From assembly GCA_002364535.1 (NCBI GenBank), contig DEYL01000053.1, forward strand, positions 1-13,362: a stretch of DNA of 13,362 bases, written 5' to 3'. Numbering within the stretch: the first letter of the stretch is position 1; each line of letters begins with the position of its first letter. Under the pieces are notes generated by a model that saw nothing but the letters and a program-made list of their open reading frames with translations, was not told where the DNA came from and ran no database searches. Below are positions 8,354 to 12,562 of the stretch, piece by piece. The stretch is from Flavobacteriaceae bacterium UBA3159 (GTDB lineage Bacteria; Bacteroidota; Bacteroidia; Flavobacteriales; Flavobacteriaceae). The position numbers were made by a program, and so were the translations under genes.

Positions 8354-8374
8354 AAAAAAACCTCCAGAAGGAGG
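8354..8374 (-). terminator. Intrinsic terminator inside repeat copy A
   Basis: On the minus strand the sequence is CCTCC, loop TTCT, GGAGG and then seven T. The equivalent position in copy C has a different stem (CCCTCAC/GTGGGGG) that still pairs, including a G-U. Pairing is therefore conserved while the bases are not, which supports a real terminator and marks the minus strand as the original transcribed direction of the repeat. Confidence 0.55.
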
Positions 8375-8471
8375 GTCAAAGTCTACATATTAAGAAAGAG
8401 AGTTTGTTCACTTAGACATCATAATTAATGATTAAAATGTCCTATCCAAACCAGGTTGAATTTTTATATTT
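8354..8471 (-). repeat. Dispersed repeat, copy A (diverged)
   Basis: This is one of four related copies (A 8354-8471, B 8693-8777, C 10271-10427, D 11780-11938). Shared elements are a hairpin with flanking GGGTCAAAGTC, AATTAATGATTA, and AACCAGGTTGAATT. On the minus strand 8412-8462 reads NSTWFG, stop, DILIINYDV, stop, matching copies C and D in the same frame, so the repeat looks like the remnant of a gene. Relative to C, several changes in NSTWFG are silent (ACC/ACT, TTT/TTC). The copy ends 12 bp before the start of a 70-codon plus-strand ORF. Confidence 0.65.
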
Positions 8472-8482
8472 GAAAAAAATCT

Positions 8483-8695
8483 ATGATAGAAAGCAATGAC
8501 AATCCATTAGGACTAGAGAATAAACTCTATGATATTGAGGAATTTGGTGCTACTTTGAGAAACAAGTTTGGTGCTGATAATAATATTTCTAATGTTATTT
8601 TGGCAGAAATATTTCTTTCCCAATACCCGACATACTCTTGTAAAATTAAAAAACCTAAAAATTTCATCTCTCAAAAAAATTGTGGGTGTTGTTAA
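8483..8695 (+). CDS. Small hypothetical protein, 70 residues, C-terminal CGCC
   Basis: The predicted product is acidic to neutral, begins MIESNDNPLGLENKLYDI and ends KNCGCC. The middle segment, about residues 20-50 (FGATLRNKF, then ILAEIFLSQYPTY), resembles the short helical motif with an aliphatic-x-KYP-x-Y ending seen in many small or phage-type proteins, but this is only a pattern impression. There is no signal peptide or membrane span. The ORF fits exactly between repeat copies A and B, and its stop codon TAA is the first three bases of copy B, so the reading frame may have been cut or created by the junction. The function is unknown. The clustered C-terminal cysteines recall metal sites or modified-peptide tails, without other evidence. 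Confidence 0.5.
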   Translation: MIESNDNPLGLENKLYDIEEFGATLRNKFGADNNISNVILAEIFLSQYPTYSCKIKKPKNFISQKNCGCC

Positions 8696-8777
8696 TGATT
8701 AGTACTCCCTTCCCCAAGCCAGGTTGAATTTTAAACGTTTCTGAAGGCGCTTTGATAAAGTGTTAGTTCCATAGAAA
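8693..8777 (-). repeat. Dispersed repeat, copy B (truncated)
   Basis: The copy starts abruptly at TAATGATTAGTACTCCC, missing the hairpin part found in A, C and D, and continues through CCAGGTTGAATT to GTTAGTTCCATAGAA. Read on the minus strand it gives MELTLYQ, a stop, then NSTWLGEG, with a one-base length difference from C and D just after it that shifts the frame; it is a decayed copy. It separates the 70-aa and 46-aa ORFs. Confidence 0.65.
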
Positions 8778-8842
8778 CTTTTTATCTTTATTAATTCTAA
8801 TTATAAATTATTGTAAATCAAATATTTAATTTTTTTTTGTAT

Positions 8843-8850
8843 TAAATTTG
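8843..8850 (+). promoter_or_regulatory. Putative -7 promoter element for the 46-aa ORF
   Basis: TAAATTTG is an exact match to the Bacteroidota -7 consensus TAnnTTTG, 14 bp upstream of the ATG at 8865. No TTG lies at the expected 19-21 bp upstream distance (the nearest is 29 bp away), so this is a half-site. Confidence 0.35.
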
Positions 8851-8864
8851 TATAAAATATTAAT

Positions 8865-9005
8865 ATGAAAGACTTAAGTTTAAGTAATAGCTGCGTTAAT
8901 TGTGATAACCTTGTTTTCACAGAAATGACTTGTGGTATTCATAAAGTTGATGTGACTGAAAAATATACTTGTGGTGAATTTGAGGTGGGTAGCTCAGAAG
9001 CATAA
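8865..9005 (+). CDS. Small Cys/His protein, 46 residues, zinc-ribbon-like
   Basis: The product begins MKDLSLSNSCVNCDNLVF and ends with the FEVGSSEA tail. It has four cysteines and one histidine arranged C10-x2-C13-x9-C23-x2-H26-x9-C36, a spacing typical of small metal-binding (zinc-ribbon-like) proteins. It is acidic, with no signal or membrane segment, so it should be cytoplasmic. An exact TAnnTTTG element lies 14 bp upstream. Repeat copy B lies upstream, and a convergent gene remnant (NGELHIVYD family) begins 9 bp past its stop. The family is not recognised; the regular Cys/His spacing argues against a chance ORF. Confidence 0.55.
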   Translation: MKDLSLSNSCVNCDNLVFTEMTCGIHKVDVTEKYTCGEFEVGSSEA

Positions 9006-9013
9006 ATAACTTC

Positions 9014-9094
9014 CTACTTTAATCTCCAATACTCCTCCCCTTTTTGATCATAGACGATATGCAACTCCCCATTAGAGATTGTCAAACGACTTTG
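9014..9094 (-). pseudogene. C-terminal remnant of an unknown gene (NGELHIVYD family), copy 1
   Basis: On the minus strand this fragment reads QSRLTISNGELHIVYDQKG and ends WRLK, stop; an in-frame stop lies directly upstream and no start codon is available. It matches the end of the fragment at 12054-12260 in the same frame (NGELHIVYD-x-KG-x-E...R), and 26 of 27 bases are identical between 9047-9073 and 12087-12113. The parent gene is not recognised. Both copies converge on a small cysteine-containing plus-strand ORF. Confidence 0.45.
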
Positions 9095-9165
9095 TTAGTG
9101 TGAAGCATAATGGGTAAATTTTATTATTAAATAATTCGGAAAATTTATTAGAATCATTATGTGCA

Positions 9166-10071
9166 TTATCTTAATCCATTTATGTCATACCTTGACATAA
9201 AATTCCAAATTAATTCAGAAGTATTTCGACCTCGAAAAGTTGAACTAAACCAAACATGGTCTCCTCCAATATATTTATAATTTTCAACAGAAACTGAGTA
9301 ATTTCCTTCATCATAAACATAATGTTCAATTGTCATACCTCCACTATAGTCAATGCTTAGGGTAGGGTTTGAAGTTGTATTATTGAAGTTAATCCAATGA
9401 TATAATGTCTTCTGAACAGAATTCCAGCCATTACCTCCATTATAAGGTATAATGTCATCTGAAGTTCCGTGAAGATGTACTACTGGCATAGGATGGCTCG
9501 TGGAGCCTATACAATCTAACATAACTCCTGAGACAGATGCTACCGCAGCAATTAAATCACTTTTATAGTTCGCAAGTCCATATGCCATCATACCGCCATT
9601 AGAGTATCCTGCAGCATACACTCTTTTTAAATCTACATTATATTGCGATGAAATCTCACTAATAATTGATTCAACAAAACCAAAATCGTCAGCATAACTT
9701 TTATTATCTCCTCCGGTTAGACAAGCATTCCAATGAGAGGAACCATTTAAACAACTTCCTTGCGGATATATTAAAATAAAGGTGTTTAATTCTGAAACTG
9801 TTCGCATATCAGCATTATTCATAAAGTCACTTGCACTTTCACCAAAACCGTGAAAGTTAAGCACTAAAGGAATAGTTGATGCTCCATCATATGAATCAGG
9901 GATATATAATATATATTCTCTACTTTTCCCGTTATGAAATATGGATTGAATATTAGTATTTGAATAGCAGGAATCTAAATTTTTATTAAAACTCCCTTTT
10001 TCTTCCGAACAGCTGCAGAGGATCAGGAATGGTGTTGGAGCGAATGCTAAAGTATAAAGTAGCTTTTTCAT
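9166..10071 (-). CDS. Lipoprotein esterase of the PHB depolymerase/feruloyl esterase family
   Basis: This alpha/beta hydrolase belongs to the LpqC/polyhydroxybutyrate depolymerase group, which cleaves polyester or feruloyl/acetyl esters on plant polysaccharides. Starting at Met 10071 (preferred; an in-frame Met lies at 10098) the 301-residue product has a lipoprotein signal MKKLLYTLAFAPTPFLILCS before Cys21, followed by SEEK, an acidic stretch like the surface-export signals of Bacteroidota. The core shows the oxyanion motif HGFG (74-77), nucleophile motif GYSNGG (Ser157), HGTSDD (Asp205) and GGDHVW (His272), a complete triad. Four further cysteines could form disulphides. A promoter with its start site predicted near 10080 supports the shorter start. 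It probably acts at the outer membrane surface; the substrate is unknown. Confidence 0.92.
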   Translation of the reverse strand: MKKLLYTLAFAPTPFLILCSCSEEKGSFNKNLDSCYSNTNIQSIFHNGKSREYILYIPDSYDGASTIPLVLNFHGFGESASDFMNNADMRTVSELNTFILIYPQGSCLNGSSHWNACLTGGDNKSYADDFGFVESIISEISSQYNVDLKRVYAAGYSNGGMMAYGLANYKSDLIAAVASVSGVMLDCIGSTSHPMPVVHLHGTSDDIIPYNGGNGWNSVQKTLYHWINFNNTTSNPTLSIDYSGGMTIEHYVYDEGNYSVSVENYKYIGGDHVWFSSTFRGRNTSELIWNFMSRYDINGLR

Positions 10072-10086
10072 ATTTCTAAAGTAAAA

Positions 10087-10116
10087 TAAATGTAACACAT
10101 ATTAACTAAGATTCAA
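10087..10116 (-). promoter_or_regulatory. Putative promoter of the lipoprotein esterase
   Basis: On the minus strand TTG (10114-10116), exactly 19 bp, then TACATTTA (10087-10094) fits the Bacteroidota pattern TTG-N19-21-TAnnTTTG except for the last base. The predicted transcript start near 10080 lies inside the longer reading frame but upstream of the ATG at 10071, which decides in favour of the latter start codon. Confidence 0.5.
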
Positions 10117-10260
10117 TACAAGAAATAAGTGCATAACCTTCCTACCCACCACCACAAATTTTTATAGTGTGAGGAGTCAAACCATAACAACAATTAACTA
10201 ATCAATCATAATCCGATTTCAAAATAAAAGACCATACTTTGAGTGTCACAAATATTTGTT

Positions 10261-10288
10261 AAATAAAATACCCCCACTTTTGTGAGGG
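10261..10288 (-). terminator. Intrinsic terminator inside repeat copy C
   Basis: In minus-strand RNA the stem CCCUCAC/GUGGGGG pairs at all seven positions (one U-G) around AAAA, and is followed by UAUUUUAUUU. In plus-strand RNA the same hairpin has a C-A mismatch and no U run, so termination acts on the minus strand. Copy A has the equivalent hairpin with a different stem sequence; in copy D it is weaker but followed by six T. Confidence 0.5.
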
Positions 10289-10427
10289 TCAAAGTCAACC
10301 TAGCAAGAAAAGAACCGAGTCCAGTTAGCCATTAGAATTAATGATTAGTACTCCCGTTCCGAACCAAGTTGAATTGTAAATGCTTCCATAGCCATATTGA
10401 TTAACTGTTAATTCCACAGAATTTGTA
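10271..10427 (-). repeat. Dispersed repeat, copy C (full length)
   Basis: Copy C shares with copy D a 71-bp identical core (10319-10389 with 11830-11900) and strong similarity on both sides. Minus-strand frame 10325-10423 encodes 32 residues (NSVELTVNQYGYG..., NSTWFGTGVLIINSNG) then TAA, with another in-frame stop just upstream and no start codon. C/D differences in this frame include silent ones (TTA/CTA, GGC/GGG), as expected of a once-coding segment. The left end carries the terminator hairpin. The rest of the gap 10072-10437 around it holds only the esterase promoter and unstructured AT-rich sequence. Confidence 0.75.
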
Positions 10428-10469
10428 GTTTTGATTTATGAAAAAAAATAAGAACTATTTGTCAATTTT

Positions 10470-10562
10470 ATGACACTTAAAACGAATAAGTTTATTACTT
10501 CAGTCATTATTTGGGCAGTTGTATTTCTTTTTGCTTTTAAGTTTATTTTCCAAATCATTTGA
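10470..10562 (+). CDS. Possible 30-residue single-span membrane peptide
   Basis: The ORF encodes a basic N-terminus (MTLKTNKF) and one continuous hydrophobic stretch at about residues 9-30 (SVIIWAVVFLFAFKFIFQ). Its ATG overlaps the TGA of an 11-codon ORF starting at 10438 (ATGA), which would suit translational coupling. It lies between repeat C and the CotH-like gene. Size and layout recall small membrane peptides, including type I toxin-like ones, but no antisense RNA or homology is demonstrated, and in such AT-rich sequence a chance ORF is possible. Confidence 0.28.
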   Translation: MTLKTNKFITSVIIWAVVFLFAFKFIFQII

Positions 10563-10743
10563 TTCCTTGTAATGAAATATTTTAAATGACTTTGGTTATT
10601 GTCAGGTTTAATTTTTTCAAAGTATTGTATAATTAATTATATTATAAATGATTTTGATAATCTGGAATTAGCTTCTTTAATGGCACTTTTTTTAGTTATA
10701 AAATTATTGTACATGAAATTAAAACTAAACCACAACAAATGAT

Positions 10744-11775
10744 ATGATTTGTTTAAAACAAAAATACTTGTTGATCATTTCGCTCATAATGATATCAACT
10801 TTTAAATGGGGAAGTGGTCAAAGAATTATTAGATCAGACAGCCTTTTCTCAAATCAGACTCCACTCAAAATTCAATTGAACTATTCTAACAAGCAATTGA
10901 ATCTCAAAACCAATGACTCCACGTTTATTGAAACTCAAATTGTTTATTTTGACAAAGATAAAAAGGGAGAAGTTAAGGTGTCTCTCAGAGCCAGAGGGAA
11001 TTTTAGAAGAAGAAATTGTTTTTTTACACCCATAAAAATGAAGATCAAAAAAAGTGCATCTGCCGAAACCATTTTTAGTGGAAACACCTCTTTGAAAATG
11101 GTTTTACCTTGTAAAAATGAGAAGGATAACAATGATAATATAATTAAGGAATTGATAGCCTATAAAATTTATGAAATCGTTTCACCTTATCATTTTAAGA
11201 CTAGAAGAATACAAATTGAGTTCATCAACAAAACTCAAAAAGGTAACAAAAAATTTGACTTAAAAGGATTTTTGATTGAAGACGATGATAAACTTGCCAA
11301 AAGGTTTGAAGGGGAAATATTAAATAGAAAAATCCCCTCGCTAGCAATGGAAGTTTTCAATTCAGTGAACTTATCTTTCTTCAATTATATGATTGGAAAT
11401 ACTGATTTTTCATCCTCGCACCAACATAATGGAAAATTACTTTTTTACAAAAATAAGATTATTCCAATTCCATACGACTTTGACTTGACGGGGTGGGTAA
11501 ATCCAAGTTATGGAAAAGGGGTCATCAACCGATTGGGCTATAAGACAGAAAAAAGAAAATATATAGGGTTTAAAAGAGATCAAGAAATTTTTGATAATGT
11601 CAGAAATCATTTCAAATCATCGAAAAATCAAATATTCACTTTAGTAAACTCCTTCAAGACTGATTTTGATCACCTATACGAATTTGATAACATGTTTGAT
11701 TACCTGGAAGATTTTTATAAAATTTTGGAAAGTGATAAACTTTTCAACCGATTGGTAGTATCCCAAGCGAGATAA
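10744..11775 (+). CDS. Secreted protein resembling CotH-type kinase-fold proteins
   Basis: The 343-residue product starts with a signal peptide (KQKYLLIISLIMISTFKWGSGQ, about residues 5-26, described in part: hydrophobic core LLIISLIMIS). The mature part has features reminiscent of the CotH kinase fold: RARGNFRRRNCFF (82-94), a basic strand PIKMKIKK, KMVLPCKN followed by IIKELIAYKIYE (133-144), GNTDFSSSHQHNGKLLFY (218-235) and IPIPYDFD (240-247) as a possible metal/catalytic loop. CotH relatives are atypical secreted kinases or structural surface proteins. The assignment rests on motif order only and activity is unproven. It could equally be a Bacteroidota-specific uncharacterised family. It ends 5 bp before repeat D. 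Confidence 0.8.
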   Translation: MICLKQKYLLIISLIMISTFKWGSGQRIIRSDSLFSNQTPLKIQLNYSNKQLNLKTNDSTFIETQIVYFDKDKKGEVKVSLRARGNFRRRNCFFTPIKMKIKKSASAETIFSGNTSLKMVLPCKNEKDNNDNIIKELIAYKIYEIVSPYHFKTRRIQIEFINKTQKGNKKFDLKGFLIEDDDKLAKRFEGEILNRKIPSLAMEVFNSVNLSFFNYMIGNTDFSSSHQHNGKLLFYKNKIIPIPYDFDLTGWVNPSYGKGVINRLGYKTEKRKYIGFKRDQEIFDNVRNHFKSSKNQIFTLVNSFKTDFDHLYEFDNMFDYLEDFYKILESDKLFNRLVVSQAR

Positions 11776-11779
11776 AAAA

Positions 11780-11938
11780 CCCCACTTTCTTGAGTGTCAA
11801 AGTCAACCAAGCAAGAAAAGGGCAGCGGTGTCCAGTTAGCCATTAGAATTAATGATTAGTACTCCCGTTCCGAACCAAGTTGAATTGTAAATGCTTCCAT
11901 GCCCATTTTGATTAACTGTTAGTTCCACAGAATTTGTA
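11780..11938 (-). repeat. Dispersed repeat, copy D (full length)
   Basis: This is the near twin of copy C, with the 71-bp identical core at 11830-11900. Minus-strand frame 11836-11934 encodes the same 32-residue fragment as C with few changes (NQNGHG for NQYGYG) and the same TAA. The hairpin at its left end is weaker (CACT/AGTG in the minus RNA, then GGG and six T). It begins right after the CotH-like stop codon and ends 5 bp before the start of the 37-aa cysteine-rich ORF. Confidence 0.75.
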
Positions 11939-11943
11939 ACTTT

Positions 11944-12057
11944 ATGATATTAAATCTTTTAGATATGTGTTCATGTGATTGTAATCCCTGTATTGAAGAG
12001 CAAGATTGTTCAAAATGTATTTGTGAACCATGTGCTTGCTCTAGCTGCGACTGCTAA
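11944..12057 (+). CDS. Cysteine-rich peptide, 37 residues, metallothionein-like
   Basis: The product begins MILNLLDMCSCDCNPC and ends CACSSCDC. Eleven of its 37 residues are cysteines, in C-x-C and C-x2-C patterns, with acidic residues between. This density in one open frame is very unlikely by chance and looks like a small metallothionein (thiolate metal cluster) or, less likely, a precursor peptide. Both TGT and TGC codons are used, so it is not a simple tandem repeat. There is no signal peptide and no modifying enzyme nearby. It follows repeat D by 5 bp and its stop codon overlaps the stop of the convergent gene remnant on the minus strand. A promoter was not identified. Confidence 0.6.
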   Translation: MILNLLDMCSCDCNPCIEEQDCSKCICEPCACSSCDC

Positions 12058-12260
12058 GGTATTCTCAATATTTCATTACCCTTGTCATCATAGACGATAT
12101 GCAGCTCCCCATTGCAGTAGTGATATTCCTTACGCTATGAGACAACCTCTGCGAATAAACCATAAGGGTCGCTAGAGACTACAATGGGGTGTCCATGGTG
12201 ATTAAATACCCTATAATTAGTGTTATCATGTGGTGCTTAGATGGTATTGAGTAAGGCCAT
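12054..12260 (-). pseudogene. Decayed gene fragment (NGELHIVYD family), copy 2
   Basis: From the ATG complementary to 12258-12260 a 69-codon frame reads MALLNTI, TAA (12237-12239), then APHDNTNYRVFNHHGHPIVV and SSDPYGLFAEVVS, TAG (12135-12137), then a tail with YCNGELHIVYDDKG ending ILRIP, TAG. The residue composition between the stops is that of a real protein, so this looks like a gene inactivated by two nonsense changes. Its tail matches the remnant at 9014-9094. The family is not recognised; DPYGLF recalls YD-repeat proteins only weakly. It may be the end of a longer gene whose rest is gone. Confidence 0.5.
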
Positions 12261-12562
12261 TTTTTTCTTGTAAACATTTATGTTGTATATCATGCTATAA
12301 GAACTAACTATTATAAACTGTTGATTTTAAATAATTTATAATTAAAGATATCAATCATAGAACATTTACTTTAAGAGACATGTCAAAAAGTTTAACGGTA
12401 GGCTAAAGTTAACAATGTGTTTATTTAAGAGTGTCCCAGCTGTCCCAAACTCTGGGGGTGGGACACTGGGACACCTAACTACTCTCAAACTATGATTAAC
12501 AAAAAGTTACAAATTGATTTTTGATGTGTAGTGATCTTGGATTAATAAATTATATTTATAAA
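12261..12562. other. Non-coding gap before the protease gene
   Basis: No supported ORF is present. The notable content is the inverted repeat at 12431-12474. An in-frame upstream ATG for the protease exists at 12521 but is not favoured. TATATTTA lies at about 12552-12559, one base off the -7 consensus, but with too short a leader to be convincing. Confidence 0.45.
12431..12474. repeat. Inverted repeat of TGGGACAC units
   Basis: The left arm GTGTCCCAGCTGTCCCA (12431-12447) pairs with the right arm TGGGACACTGGGACAC (12459-12474) over 16 positions with one bulged base, around an 11-nt loop. The right arm is an exact tandem of the octamer TGGGACAC. There is no T run after it, so it is not a standard terminator. 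It could be an operator for a dimeric regulator, a REP-like element or a mobile-element end. It lies 88 bp upstream of the protease ATG. Confidence 0.8.

Noticed and set aside
10325..10423. Pediocin-like bacteriocin from the GYG-containing minus-strand fragment
   Set aside because: No start codon, no cysteine pair or YGNGV box, an upstream in-frame stop, and decayed copies elsewhere; better explained as a gene remnant.
8354..11938. Repeats as integron attC sites with gene cassettes
   Set aside because: The repeat-ORF-repeat spacing suggests it, but no RYYYAAC...GTTRRRY pair brackets the copies, orientation of genes is mixed, and no integrase is in the window.
8354..11938. CRISPR array
   Set aside because: Copies are about 85-160 bp, diverged and separated by genes of variable length; no short regular repeats or spacers.
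8483..12057. Ribosomal-peptide (RiPP) cluster based on the Cys-rich small ORFs
   Set aside because: No radical-SAM, lanthionine synthetase, YcaO, peptidase-transporter or other maturation gene is present in the window.
11975..12175. 66-residue plus-strand ORF overlapping the 37-residue Cys-rich peptide
   Set aside because: It runs out of frame through the Cys-rich ORF and then antisense to the decayed gene; no coding character of its own.
12054..12260. Rhs/YD-repeat toxin tail
   Set aside because: DPYGLF and VYDDKG look vaguely YD-like, but there is no repeat series and no upstream Rhs core; family left unassigned.
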